Positions 21,061 through 30,368 of a stretch of DNA of 64,000 nt are shown here, piece after piece (position 1 is the stretch's first letter; each line of letters starts with the position of its first letter). Under the pieces are notes generated by a model. That model was not told the DNA's origin. It was given only the letters and a program-made list of their open reading frames with translations, and ran no database searches. Made by a program: the position numbers and the translations under genes. The stretch lies in contig QKWM01000004.1 of NCBI GenBank assembly GCA_003248315.1, positions 372,001 to 436,000 on the forward strand. The letters run 5' to 3'. The stretch comes from Streptomyces sp. SW4 (GTDB lineage Bacteria > Actinomycetota > Actinomycetes > Streptomycetales > Streptomycetaceae).

Positions 21061-21640
21061 GGGTTCACCTCGAAGGCGCGGGCGCGGCGGAGCTGGTCCG
21101 GGTCGTCCATGGCGGCGCGGATCTCCTCCTCGCGGCCGTGGTTGACGAAGTGCTCGACCTTGACCTCGATGAAGACGGCGTCGGCGCGGACCGCGACGGG
21201 GCCGTCGGGGCCGCCGATCCGGCCGGTGGCGGTGGAGTAGATCTTGCGTCCGGCGACCGCGGTCGCCTCGGCCGTCAGATGCAGCGTGGTGCCCACGGGG
21301 ACCGGCCGCAGAAAGTCGGTCTCGAGCCGTCCGGTGACGGCGATGGTCCGCAGCAGCCAGTTCAGCGAGCCGAGGGTCTCGTCCAGGGCGGTGGCGAGCA
21401 CACCGCCGTGCGCGAGACCGGGGGCGCCCTGGTGGGAGGGCTGCACCCTGAACTCGGCGGTGATCGACACGCCTTCGCCGGCCCGCGCCTGGAGGTGCAG
21501 TCCGTGGGGCTGGTCGCCGCCGCAGCCGAAGCACTGGCCGTAGTGGGCGCCGAGCAGTTCGCCGGGGGCGGGGCGTCGGGGTGCCGGACGGGGCGCGCCG
21601 CGTCGGCGGGGGGCTGAAGAGCTGCGGAAGTACCACTCAC
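21057..21640 (-). CDS. PaaI-family hotdog thioesterase
   Basis: A hotdog-fold acyl-CoA thioesterase-like protein of about 195 residues. The core includes GLAHGGVLATALDETLG, the hotdog helix with the usual acidic catalytic position, followed by strands (FLRPVPVGTTLHLTAEA). A CFGCGGDQPHGL motif near residue 40, usual in this subgroup, precedes the fold. GTG start at 21640 is supported by the reading SGTSAALQPP. One break near 21567 (CCCCC) is mended to PPPGELLGAHYGQ. It leads the operon with dut and DUF3710. Substrate unknown. Confidence 0.8.
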
Positions 21641-21698
21641 AGGCGCAGACCTTACCCGCGCGTCGGCCCCGTGCGGATCCCGTGCCAAGCTTGGCTCC

Positions 21699-22157
21699 AT
21701 GCAGCTTTCCGCCACCCCGTACGAAGAACGTCTCACCGCGCCCCGTTCCTGGTGGTTCGGGTCCTTCCTGCTGGGGCTCGCGGGCGCCCTGATCCTGCTG
21801 CCCTTCGGCACGCTGCCGATGCTCGCGGGGCTGGCCGGCGGCACGGCTGTCGCGGCGGTCGCGGCCAGTTCGTACGGCTCGGTCCGCATCCGCGTCGTGG
21901 GTGACGCGCTGATCGCCGGGGACGCGAGGATCCCGGTGGCGGCGCTGGGCGAGGCGGAGGTGCTGGACGCGGCGGAGGCCCGCGCCTGGCGCACCCACAA
22001 GGCCGACACCCGCGCCTTCCTGCTGCTGCGCGCCTACATCCCGACGGCCCTGCGGGTCGAGGTCACCGACCCCGCCGATCCGACGCCGTACCTGTACCTG
22101 TCGACCCGGGAGCCGGAACGTCTGGCGGAGGCCCTGCGCGCGGCGAAGGCCGCGTAG
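21699..22157 (+). CDS. DUF3093 membrane protein
   Basis: An intact 152-residue protein conserved in actinobacteria. Two adjacent hydrophobic segments near residues 20-60 (WWFGSFLLGLAGALILLPFG) are followed by a soluble domain (YGSVRIRVVGDALIAGDARI; YLYLSTREPERLAEAL). Function unknown. It is divergent from the thioesterase-dut operon with a 58-base gap, so the two promoters overlap. Confidence 0.85.
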   Translation: MQLSATPYEERLTAPRSWWFGSFLLGLAGALILLPFGTLPMLAGLAGGTAVAAVAASSYGSVRIRVVGDALIAGDARIPVAALGEAEVLDAAEARAWRTHKADTRAFLLLRAYIPTALRVEVTDPADPTPYLYLSTREPERLAEALRAAKAA

Positions 22158-22159
22158 CG

Positions 22160-22340
22160 GCCCATCGGGCTCCGCAGCGGTTCATCACGTAGCGGCCCAG
22201 GGCTCGCGTGGCGGCCCACGGTTCGCGTGGCGGCCCACGGTTCACGTGGCGGCACGGTTCACATGGCGGCCCACGGCTCACGTAGCGGCACGGTTCACAT
22301 GGCGGCCCACGGCTCACGTAGCGGCCCACCGGGCTTGCAG
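22160..22340. repeat. Tandem GCGGCCCACGGTTCACGTG-type repeats
   Basis: About nine head-to-tail copies of a 17-20-base unit, GCGGCCCACGGTTCACGTG or the shorter GCGGCACGGTTCACATG, fill the convergent gap between the DUF3093 gene and the minus-strand gene at 22459. The array is not a coding repeat. No gene is seen between 22158 and 22458. Confidence 0.75.
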
Positions 22341-22458
22341 CGGTCACCGGGCCGGGCCCGTCACACCCCACCGCGCCGACGGGCGCGGAGCGGCCCACCT
22401 GTCCGGGGCGATCACGGGGCTGTCGGCGGGGGCGGCCCGCCGCCGGTCTCGGCCGGGG

Positions 22459-23400
22459 TCAGCGGCCGCCGGGGTCGCGCCGGTGCCCCAGCCGCTTCGG
22501 GGCCTCCCCCATGTCCAGGGCGTCGGCGGGCGTCTCCAGGGCCGGCAGCTCCGGCAGGGCGTCCCACGGCACCTGGCGTTTGCGCAGGTCCTCCCGGATG
22601 CGCTCGGCGAGCCTGCGGGTGTCCCGGCGGTTCATGACCGCGCCCACGGCGGCTCCCACCATGAACGGCATCAGGTTGGGCAGGTTGCGCACCATCCGCT
22701 TCATGATCTGCTGGCGGAGCTGGCGCTTCGCGTGGCTGTTCAGGGCCGTGCCGAAGGTGGACGGCTTGGCGGGCTCGATGCCGCGCTCGTCCGACCAGGC
22801 GTTCAGGTACGCCGTACTGCGCTGGGCGAGGGTGCCCGGCGGACGCTGCCCGTAGACCTCGTGGAGCTCGGCGATCAGCTTCAGCTCGATCGCGGCGACT
22901 CCGGTGATCTCGGCGGCCAGCTCCGTGGGCATGGCGGGCGGCACCGGCAGCATCGCCGCGGCGCCGATGCCGGCGCCGACCGTGGCCGTGCCCTTGGCGG
23001 CCCCGGACACGAGCCGGTCGGCGAGCTCCTCGGGACCGAGGCCCGGGAACTGCCGGCGGAGCGTCGCCAGGTCCCGTACGGGCACCCGCGGGGCCAGCTC
23101 GATGATCCGGTCGGCGAGATGCGCCAGGGCCGCCCTGGCGCGGTCGCCGCCCTTGCGGATGCCGTCACCGGCCTTCTCCCGGAACACCGCCGCCCGGCGT
23201 CGGGCAGCGGGTACGGGAGCCGCCTCGGGGACCGGGAGGTCACTCCGGTCGCTCGGGCGGACGGCCGGTTCGAGCGAGGCCGCTCCCGGATCGGTCGGGC
23301 CCCGCTCGTCGTCACGCGCGCGGTGCGGGCCGTCGGACGGCCCTTGGTCCGCTCCCCGCTTGGAGAAGCGGCGCTTCCAGGGAGGGGTCGAGCCAGTCAC
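22459..23400 (-). CDS. Conserved hypothetical protein with a central hydrophobic region
   Basis: An intact 313-residue protein I do not recognise as a named family. Residues 1-85 are charged and low-complexity. The middle includes a Gly/Ala-rich hydrophobic stretch (TVGAGIGAAAMLPVPPAMPT) and another near 245 (LPFMV-like, NLMPFMVGAAVGAVMNRRD), reminiscent of EcsC-like peripheral membrane proteins. The C-terminus is charged (RLAERIREDLRKRQ). Its stop codon is followed by the repeat-filled gap. The DUF4193 gene lies 13 bases upstream on the same strand, so co-transcription is likely. Confidence 0.7.
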   Translation of the reverse strand: MTGSTPPWKRRFSKRGADQGPSDGPHRARDDERGPTDPGAASLEPAVRPSDRSDLPVPEAAPVPAARRRAAVFREKAGDGIRKGGDRARAALAHLADRIIELAPRVPVRDLATLRRQFPGLGPEELADRLVSGAAKGTATVGAGIGAAAMLPVPPAMPTELAAEITGVAAIELKLIAELHEVYGQRPPGTLAQRSTAYLNAWSDERGIEPAKPSTFGTALNSHAKRQLRQQIMKRMVRNLPNLMPFMVGAAVGAVMNRRDTRRLAERIREDLRKRQVPWDALPELPALETPADALDMGEAPKRLGHRRDPGGR

Positions 23401-23413
23401 GGCCGACCCCGCC

Positions 23414-23710
23414 TCAGTCGCAGTCGCGGCAGATCGGCTGGCCGTTCTTCTCCCGGGCCAGCTGGCTGCGGTGGTGCACCAGGAAGCAGCTCATGCACGT
23501 GAACTCGTCCTGCTGCTTCGGAAGCACCCGGACGGCCAGCTCCTCGTTCGAGAGGTCCGCGCCGGGAAGCTCGAGGCCCTCGGCGGCCTCGAACTCGTCG
23601 ACGTCCACGGCGGAGGCCGACTTGTCGTTCCGCCGTGCCTTCAGTTCTTCGAGGCTGTCCGAGTCGACGTCGTCGTCGGTCTTGCGTGGAGTGTCGTAAT
23701 CGGTTGCCAT
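23414..23710 (-). CDS. DUF4193 zinc-ribbon-like protein
   Basis: An intact 98-residue acidic protein of the DUF4193 family, conserved in actinobacteria. Two Cys pairs, CMSC near 72 and CRDC near the C-terminus, would bind a metal. ATG at 23710 is chosen because GGGGGAGAG lies 6 bases upstream; a longer frame reaches 23752. Function unknown. Confidence 0.85.
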   Translation of the reverse strand: MATDYDTPRKTDDDVDSDSLEELKARRNDKSASAVDVDEFEAAEGLELPGADLSNEELAVRVLPKQQDEFTCMSCFLVHHRSQLAREKNGQPICRDCD

Positions 23711-24114
23711 GTCGCTCTCCCCCTCTGGGTGTCTGCGGTGTCTCCAGCGCACGTAACGCGTGAGAGGCCGGACTTGTGCCCGACCCGAGGCGGAGATTTT
23801 GCCTCACATCAAGGTCTGTTACTCAATCGACACCCAACCGGACTCCTCATGAGTGATCGGCTTGGATGGCGAAGGGGACCGTACACGGTCCGATTGCCGC
23901 ATCTCAAAGGCGCCTCACCGTGTACTTCCCGTGATCAGGACCCCTGAAAACCAGGATTATCCCGACTTTCCGACAGGGTGCATGATCACGGAGAGTAGAT
24001 GGCCGGAAAATTGCCGCTGTGATCGATCACACACGGCCCCGCAGGGTCTCCGGCCGGGAAATTACGCGCAAAGCGAACATTCCCGAGGACCGGAAGGTGA
24101 TCGGCGCCATGATC
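23711..24114. other. Intergenic region between cutS and the DUF4193 gene
   Basis: This 404-base stretch is relatively A/T-rich and presumably carries the promoter of the DUF4193 gene. I see no gene, no strong hairpin and no recognisable operator. Confidence 0.4.
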
Positions 24115-25349
24115 TCAGATGGGCAGGGTCACCCGCATCACGAGCCCACCTCCCTCGCGCGGCTGGGCGTAGATGTGGCCGCCGTGGGCCCGGGCCACGG
24201 ACCGGGCGATGGACAGGCCGAGGCCGACGCCCTTGTCGCTGCCCGTCCGCTCCGTGCGCAGCCGCCGGAACGGCTCGAAGAGGTTGTCGATCTCGTACGC
24301 CGGCACCACCGGCCCGGTGTTGGCCACGACCAGCACCGCCTGCCCGTGCTGGACCTCGGTGGTGACCTCGACCCAGCCGTCCTCGGGGACGTTGTACCGC
24401 ACGGCGTTCTGCACGAGGTTCAGCGCGATGCGCTCCAGCAGCACGCCGTTGCCCTGGACGACGGCCGGCTTGCGCTCGCCGCGGATCGTGACGCCCTTGG
24501 CCTCGGCCTCGGCGTGCGCCTGGTCGATCGCCTGGGTGGCGACCTCCGCCAGGTCCACCGGCTTGCGTTCGACGATCTGGTTGTCGCTGCGGGCGAGCAG
24601 CAGCAGGCCCTCCACGAGCTGCTCGCTGCGCTCGTTGGTGGCCAGCAGGGTCTTGCCGAGCTGCTGGAGCTCCACCGGGGCGTTCGGGTCGGACAGGTGG
24701 ACCTCGAGCAGCGTGCGGTTGATGGCGAGAGGGGTGCGCAGCTCGTGCGAGGCGTTGCCGACGAAGCGCTGCTGGGCGGTGAAGGCCCGCTGGAGGCGCT
24801 CCAGCATGTCGTCGAAGGTGTCCGCCAGCTCCTTCAGCTCGTCGTCCGGGCCGTCCAGCTCGATCCGGCGGGACAGGTCGGACCCGGCCACCGCGCGGGC
24901 GGTACGGGTGATCCGGCCCAGCGGCGACAGGACCCGGCCGGCCATGGCGTAGCCGAAGGCGAAGGCGATCACCGCGAGGCCGAGGAGTGCCAGGAGCGAG
25001 CGGCTGAGCAGGCTGTCCAGCGCGTGCTGGCGCTGCTCGTTGACGCAGGCGTTCATGGCCTCGTTGAACTCGCTGGGCGGCGCCTGCTGCGGCAGGTCGC
25101 AGACGCTGCTGGTGACATGCCCGTCGGTGATCTTGAACGGGAGATCGCTGCCGACGTTCATGGCCTCCGCCGCCAGCAGGTAGATGATCGACAGCAGCAG
25201 GATGCCGGCGATCAGGAACATGCCTCCGTACAGCAGCGTCAGCCGTATCCGGATGGTGGGCCGCAGCCAGGGGAACGGCGCGGGCTGGCGCGGGTCCCAG
25301 GTGGGTTTCGGGGCGTCTGGGGAGGCGCCGGGGTGGGTGTCGCTGCCAT
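24115..25349 (-). CDS. cutS: CutS sensor histidine kinase
   Basis: A membrane sensor of about 412 residues, the partner of CutR. Two transmembrane helices (near 40-60 and 145-165) flank an extracytoplasmic loop containing two cysteines (VCDLPQQ and MNACVNE) that could form a disulfide. A HAMP region follows, then H-box NASHELRTPLA, and HATPase with NLVQNAVRYN and GVGLGLSIAR. ATG at 25349, a few bases after the cutR stop, matches the CutS N-terminus; one break near 25310 (CCCC) is mended to TPPKPTWDPR. In S. lividans CutRS was first linked to copper and tyrosinase expression, later to secretion stress and antibiotic output. Confidence 0.9.
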
Positions 25350-25355
25350 GGGTGA

Positions 25356-26009
25356 TCAGATCCGGTAGCCGGAGCCGGGCACCGTGACGATCACCGGAGG
25401 CTCGCCCAGCTTGCGGCGCAGGGTCATGACCGTCACCCGGACCACGTTGGTGAACGGGTCGGTGTTCTCGTCCCAGGCCTTCTCCAGAAGCTGCTCCGCG
25501 GAGACCACCGCGCCCTCGCTGCGCATCAGCACCTCCAGGACGGCGAACTCCTTCGGCGCCAGCTGCACCTCCTTGCCGTCGCGGAACACCTCGCGGCGGT
25601 TGGGGTCCAGCTTGATCCCGGCGCGCTCCAGGACGGGCGGCAGCGGCACGCTGGTGCGCCGGCCGAGGGCCCGCACGCGGGCGATCAGCTCGCTGAACGC
25701 GAACGGCTTGGGCAGATAGTCGTCGGCGCCGATCTCCAGCCCCTCGACACGGTCGCTGACGTCGCCGGACGCCGTGAGCATCAGCACACGCGTGGGCATG
25801 CCCAGTTCGACGATCTTGCGGCACACGTCGTCGCCGTGCACGAGCGGGAGGTCGCGGTCGAGGACGACCACGTCGTAGTCGTTGACGCCGATGCGCTCCA
25901 GGGCGGCCGCACCGTCGTACACGACGTCGACGGCCATGGCCTCCCGGCGCAGTCCGGTGGCCACCGCATCGGCGAGCAGCTGCTCGTCCTCGACGACGAG
26001 TACGCGCAC
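25356..26009 (-). CDS. cutR: CutR response regulator
   Basis: An intact 217-residue OmpR-family regulator, the length known for S. lividans CutR. Receiver residues 1-115: acidic DE at 8-9, phospho-acceptor in VVLDRDLPLVHGDD near 51, Lys in KPFAFSE near 101. The winged-helix domain occupies about 125-217 (VVRVTVMTLRRKLGEPP). First gene of the cutR-cutS operon, with a long upstream region for regulation. Confidence 0.9.
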   Translation of the reverse strand: MRVLVVEDEQLLADAVATGLRREAMAVDVVYDGAAALERIGVNDYDVVVLDRDLPLVHGDDVCRKIVELGMPTRVLMLTASGDVSDRVEGLEIGADDYLPKPFAFSELIARVRALGRRTSVPLPPVLERAGIKLDPNRREVFRDGKEVQLAPKEFAVLEVLMRSEGAVVSAEQLLEKAWDENTDPFTNVVRVTVMTLRRKLGEPPVIVTVPGSGYRI

Positions 26010-26520
26010 GTCGCTTGTCCTTCCTGTGTCCGGCCGTACGGGCGCCGCTCAGGGCGCACGCGGGCAGGGGTCTGGTGGGTGTGTTGCCTCCATCCTGCCC
26101 TTTTCGGCCATAAGTCGGCTGTAAGGCGGCCCACGGCCGGAGCCGGGCGGGCCGGGCCGGGGCCTGTGTGACGGGCCGGGAGCAGACCCGGGGCAGGCCC
26201 GGGGCCGGTGTCGGGGGCGTTCCGGACCGGATCCGGGGCGGCGGTGTCCGGTCCGGGAATGCGGGATTTTCTCGCGTGGTTGAGGTTTCCGCGGAAGGGA
26301 GCAGGGGGAGGACGGCTTTACACCCCGCGATCACGCTCTGCCGTACCGCACGACCAGCGGTGCGCAGCGGTCCGCTTCCCGCAGGGCGGGCAAGGGGTGC
26401 CCGGCACCGTCGCCGCCCGGCGGAGCGGTGCGCCGGGCGCTCTCAGGGAGACGTGATCGCCCCTTCCGAACGGCACACCCCCGTGCCATCGACCCACGAC
26501 CCAGGACGAGGGGGCGCAGC
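26010..26520. other. Divergent promoter region of cutR and the 57-residue gene
   Basis: This 511-base gap carries promoters for cutR (minus) and the small plus-strand gene at 26521. The segment near 26100-26130 (TTTTCGGCCATAAGTCGGC) is the most A/T-rich part and lies at a suitable distance from cutR. No gene is supportable. Confidence 0.4.
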
Positions 26521-26694
26521 ATGGACGCTTTCACCGCAGGACTTCTGCAGCGCATAAAGGCGACCGAGTCCGACCTGTCGCGGGCCCGTGACGAGGGCGA
26601 CGACTTCCTCGTCGAGGTGGAGCTGGGCGAGCTGGACGACCTCCGCCGCCTCGCTGCCGAGCACGGTGTCGAGGTCGGCACGTCCGGCGTCTGA
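26521..26694 (+). CDS. Small conserved helical protein (57 residues)
   Basis: [19 protein letters not shown] is followed by an acidic, mostly helical sequence ending TSGV; it has the periodicity of a short coiled coil. ATG at 26521 is preceded by GAGGGGG at suitable spacing; a longer in-frame start at 26428 lacks this. It is found in this position next to cutRS in other Streptomyces, from memory. Function unknown. A strong hairpin follows at 26750. Confidence 0.65.
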   Translation: MDAFTAGLLQRIKATESDLSRARDEGDDFLVEVELGELDDLRRLAAEHGVEVGTSGV

Positions 26695-26749
26695 CCCGCC
26701 CGCGAACGAACCGCAGAACAGCACCGCAGAAGAACAGCACCGCAGAACG

Positions 26750-26786
26750 CATCGGACCCCGGCGAGATCCAGCGCCGGGTCCGATG
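26750..26786 (+). terminator. Hairpin terminator
   Basis: CATCGGACCCCGGCG pairs with CGCCGGGTCCGATG across a short loop, 56 bases after the small gene at 26521. Three CAGCACCGCAGAA-like repeats precede it (about 26710-26748). Confidence 0.7.
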
Positions 26787-26873
26787 CTGTCCGGCGCCCT
26801 CCCGCGGGCGCCATGCGCCGCCTTCACCGGCCGGCGGGCCGCAGCCAGGGCAGCGGGCGCGGGCGTCAGAGCG

Positions 26874-26970
26874 GCGGGCGCGGGCGCCAGGCTGCAGGGG
26901 CCCGTTTGCGGGGCTGCGGGCGCGGGCGCCAGGCTGCAGGGGCCCGTTTGCGGGGCTGCGGGCGCCGGTG
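26874..26970. repeat. 42-bp direct repeat
   Basis: A 42-base unit beginning GCGGGCGCGGGCGCC starts at 26874 and again, exactly, at 26916, with a third partial copy at 26958 that runs up to the stop codon of the minus-strand inositol-monophosphatase-like gene. Confidence 0.75.
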
Positions 26971-27807
26971 TCAGGGCTGCACGGCGCCCGCCTCCTCCAG
27001 CAGTTGCCGCAGCGGCTCGAAGACGCCCGGCGAGGCCGCGATCGTCAGGTCGCGCGACGGGCGCTCCCCGGGCCGCCCTCCGGTGCGGGCGCCCGCTTCC
27101 CGGGCGATCAGGTCGCCCGCGGCCAGGTCCCACGGGTGCAGCCCGCGCTCGTAGTAGCCGTCGAGGCGGCCCGCCGCCACGTCGCACAGGTCGATCGCGG
27201 CCGAGCCGCCCCGCCGGATGTCCCGCACCCGGGGAATCAGCCGCCGGGCGATCTCGGCCTGGTGGGCGCGGACCTCGGCGACGTAGTTGAACCCGGTCGA
27301 GATCAGGGCCTCGTCCAGGACCGTCGAGGGACGGCAGGCGAGGCGCCGCTCGCCGTCCCAGGAGCCCGTGGCCCAGGCGCCGGCGCCCCGAACCGCGTGG
27401 TAGGTCTCGCCGCGCATCGGGGCGGCGACCACCCCGACGACGGTCTCCCCGTCCTGTTCGGCGGCGATGGACACGGCCCAGGTGGGCAGGCCGTACAGGT
27501 AGTTCACCGTGCCGTCGAGGGGGTCGACCACCCAGCGGACGCCGGTCGTGCCCTCGGTGGAGGCGCCCTCCTCGCCGAGGACGCCGTCGTCGGGGCGGCG
27601 GTCGGCGATCAGGCCGGTGATCAGCTTCTCGGCCGCGATGTCCATCTCGGTGACCACGTCGACGGCGCTGGACTTGGTCGCGGCGACCGCGAGGTCCGCG
27701 GGGCGGCCGTCGCGCAGCAGGTCGCCGGCGCGGGCGGCGGCCTCCCGGGCGATCGCAAGCAGCTCCGCGTGGAGGGGGTCGGTCACGTCGGTCACGGTGC
27801 TCCTCAC
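26971..27807 (-). CDS. Inositol monophosphatase family protein
   Basis: A magnesium-dependent phosphatase of about 278 residues. Metal-site motifs are GEEGAS (Glu), [12 protein letters not shown] (DPLDGT) and [16 protein letters not shown] (last Asp). The family hydrolyses inositol-1-phosphate, related sugar phosphates or histidinol phosphate; the substrate here is not known. The GTG at 27807 overlaps the mended ferrochelatase stop as GTGA. An alternative GTG at 27795 has GAGGAG just upstream and could be the true start. Confidence 0.88.
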   Translation of the reverse strand: MRSTVTDVTDPLHAELLAIAREAAARAGDLLRDGRPADLAVAATKSSAVDVVTEMDIAAEKLITGLIADRRPDDGVLGEEGASTEGTTGVRWVVDPLDGTVNYLYGLPTWAVSIAAEQDGETVVGVVAAPMRGETYHAVRGAGAWATGSWDGERRLACRPSTVLDEALISTGFNYVAEVRAHQAEIARRLIPRVRDIRRGGSAAIDLCDVAAGRLDGYYERGLHPWDLAAGDLIAREAGARTGGRPGERPSRDLTIAASPGVFEPLRQLLEEAGAVQP

Positions 27808-28929
27808 GCGTAGGGGCTGTCGGCGCCCGCGGCGGCGGGACGGGGGCGCGGGCCGGGCAGCAGCCGACCGGGCAGAGGTCGTGGCTCGCCCCGAGCGCGC
27901 CCAGGGCGCACGGCGTGACCCGCTGCCCCCGCTCGGTGGCGGCGCGCTCCACGATCAGGTCGCGGATCGCGGCGGCGAACCGCGGGTCGGCGCCGACGGT
28001 GGCCGAGCGGCGGACCGGCAGGCCCAGCTCCTCCGCCTTGGCCTTGGCCTCGGTGTCGAGGTCGTAGAGGACCTCCATGTGGTCGGAGACGAAGCCGATG
28101 GGGCCATGACGACAGCCGGGACCCCGGCGGCGTGCCGCTCCTCGAGGTGGTCGCAGATGTCGGGCTCGAGCCACGGGATGTGCGGGGCGCCGGAACGGGA
28201 CTGGTAGACGAGCTGCCAGGGGTGGTCGACGCCGGTGCGCTCGCGGACGGCGTCGGCGATCAGCCGGGCCACGTCCAGGTGCTGCCTGACGTAGGCCCCG
28301 CCGTCCCCGTGGTCCTCGACGGGGCCGGAGGTGTCGGCGGCCGAGGTGGGGATGGAGTGCGTGGTGAAGGCGATGTGGGCGCCGTCGCGGACCTCCTCGG
28401 GCAGGTCGGCGAGGGACTCCACGAGGCCGTCGATCATGGGCTCGACGAAGCCCGGGTGGTTGAAGTAGTGCCGCAGCTTGTCGATCTTCGGCAGCTCCAG
28501 GCCCTCGGCCTCCAGTGCCGCGAGCGCGTCGGCGAGGTTCTCGCGGTACTGGCGGCAGCCCGAGTAGGAGGCGTAGGCGCTGGTGGCGAGGACGAGGATG
28601 CGGCGCCGGCCGTCCCGGACCATCTCGCGCAGGGTGTCCGTCAGGTAGGGCGCCCAGTTGCGGTTGCCCCAGTAGACCGGCAGGTCCAGGCCGTGCTCGG
28701 CGAAGTCCTTGCGCAGGGCGTCCAGCAGGGCACGGTTCTGGTCGTTGATCGGGCTGACCCCGCCGAAGAGGAAGTAGTGCTGCCCGACTTCCTTCAGGCG
28801 TTCTGTGGGGATGCCGCGCCCGCGCGTCACGTTCTCCAGGAACGGGACCACGTCGTCCGGGCCCTCGGGGCCGCCGAACGAGAGCAGGAGCAGGGCGTCA
28901 TAGGGGCTGGCGTCGAGCACGTCTGGCAT
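27804..28929 (-). CDS. hemH: Ferrochelatase (actinobacterial coproporphyrin type)
   Basis: A soluble enzyme of about 375 residues that inserts ferrous iron into the porphyrin in haem synthesis; actinobacterial members act on coproporphyrin III. Features: [14 protein letters not shown] at the N-terminus, [17 protein letters not shown] containing the catalytic His, and a C-terminal cysteine-rich segment ([19 protein letters not shown]) that matches the iron-sulfur ligands of this group. Breaks near 28107 ([14 protein letters not shown] follows) and 27843 (CCCCC); the mended protein ends ADSPYA and its stop overlaps the next start. A possible iron box lies upstream at 29014. Confidence 0.92.
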
Positions 28930-29013
28930 GTCTCGATCCTGCCACCCGGCACTGACAGCCGGGAATCGGGTGCGGGCGCGCCGGGCGTGCCGGGCATCTC
29001 GGAAGGGGGTGCG

Positions 29014-29027
29014 TAAGGGTGCCCTAA
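29014..29027. promoter_or_regulatory. Possible iron box (DmdR/IdeR-type operator)
   Basis: TAAGGGTGCCCTAA (reverse complement TTAGGGCACCCTTA) has the TTAGG-N4-CCTAA half-site layout of DmdR/IdeR operators with one mismatch. It lies between ferrochelatase (minus) and the MFS gene (plus), about 85 bases from the first and 97 from the second. Assignment is by eye. Confidence 0.45.
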
Positions 29028-29123
29028 CCGGTAATCTGTATCAGCTGCGTTCGCACCTTACGAGCCTTATCAGCCTTTTCGCCGAGCCTGCCCTGGCTCG
29101 CTGAGCGCTCCCCGGAGACCCCG

Positions 29124-30368
29124 TTGCCCAGCCCCTACCGCGCCCTCTTCGCCGCCCCCGGTACCAAGGGCTTCTCCGCCGCGGGGTTCCTCGGCCGGAT
29201 GCCGCTGTCGATGATGGGCATCGGCGTGGTCACCATGATCTCGCAGCTCACCGGGCGGTACGGGCTGGCCGGCGCGCTGTCCGCCACGATCGCGCTGGCC
29301 GCGGCGGTGGCCGGGCCCCAGGTGTCCCGGCTCGTGGACCAGTACGGGCAGCGGCGGGTGCTGCGCCCGGCGACGCTGGTCGCGCTCACCGCGGCCGCCG
29401 TGCTGCTGTTCGCCGCGCACTACGGGTGGCCGGACTGGGTCCTGTTCGTGTCCTGCGTCGGGGTCGGCTGCGTGCCGAGCGTGGGGGCGATGATCCGGGC
29501 CCGCTGGGCGGCCCTGTACCGGGGCACGCCGCAGCTGCACACGGCGTACTCCTTCGAGTCGGTGATCGACGAGGTCTGCTTCATCTTCGGGCCGATCATC
29601 TCCATCGGCCTGTCCACGGCCTGGTTCCCGGAGGCGGGGCCGCTGCTGGCCGGCTGCTTCCTGGCGGTCGGCGTGTTCTGGCTGACCGCCCAGCGCGCCA
29701 CCGAACCCGAGCCGCACCCCCGCGAGCGGCACGGCGGCGGCACGGCGCTGCGCTCGCGCGGACTGCAGGTCCTGGTGGGGACGTTCGTGGCGACGGGCGC
29801 GATCTTCGGGGCGGTCGACGTGGTCACCGTGGCCTTCGCCGAGGAGGAGGGGCACAAGGCCGCCGCCAGCGTCGTGCTCGCCGTGTACGCGGCCGGGTCC
29901 TGCGTGGCCGGCATGGTCTTCGGGCTGATGCGGTTCGCGGGGGCGCCCGAGCGCCGCTGGCTCCTGGGCGTGTGTGCGATGGCCGTGAGTATGATCCCCC
30001 TCCTACTGGTCGGAAACCTGCCGCTTCTGGCCGTGGCGCTCTTCGTCGCGGGTCTGTCCATCGCTCCCACGATGATCACGACGATGTCCCTCATCGAAGA
30101 GCACGTACCGCGCGCACAGCTGACCGAGGGCATGACCTGGGTCAGCACCGGGCTCGCGGTCGGGGTCGCGCTCGGCTCCGCCGCGAGCGGCTGGGTGATC
30201 GACGCAGCCGGGGCACGCGCCGGGTACGGGGTGCCGGCGGTCGCCGGTGCCGTCGCGGTCGTGGTCGGTTTCCTCGGGTACCGCCGGCTCAAGCGGCCGG
30301 CTCCGCGTCGGGGAGGGACCGTTGAGCAGCACACGCACGGCGAGCGGCAGGAACGGCACATGGCGTAA
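29124..30368 (+). CDS. MFS transporter
   Basis: An intact 414-residue major-facilitator protein with about 12 hydrophobic segments and a central loop (EPEPHPRERHGGG). The 2-3 loop LVDQYGQRRVLRP resembles the MFS A-motif. It looks like the drug- or siderophore-exporter half of the superfamily; substrate not predictable. TTG start at 29124 has GGAG 7 bases upstream. Its 3' end overlaps the start of the FAD oxidase gene at 30322. The possible iron box in the shared upstream region hints at iron-linked expression. Confidence 0.82.
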   Translation: MPSPYRALFAAPGTKGFSAAGFLGRMPLSMMGIGVVTMISQLTGRYGLAGALSATIALAAAVAGPQVSRLVDQYGQRRVLRPATLVALTAAAVLLFAAHYGWPDWVLFVSCVGVGCVPSVGAMIRARWAALYRGTPQLHTAYSFESVIDEVCFIFGPIISIGLSTAWFPEAGPLLAGCFLAVGVFWLTAQRATEPEPHPRERHGGGTALRSRGLQVLVGTFVATGAIFGAVDVVTVAFAEEEGHKAAASVVLAVYAAGSCVAGMVFGLMRFAGAPERRWLLGVCAMAVSMIPLLLVGNLPLLAVALFVAGLSIAPTMITTMSLIEEHVPRAQLTEGMTWVSTGLAVGVALGSAASGWVIDAAGARAGYGVPAVAGAVAVVVGFLGYRRLKRPAPRRGGTVEQHTHGERQERHMA

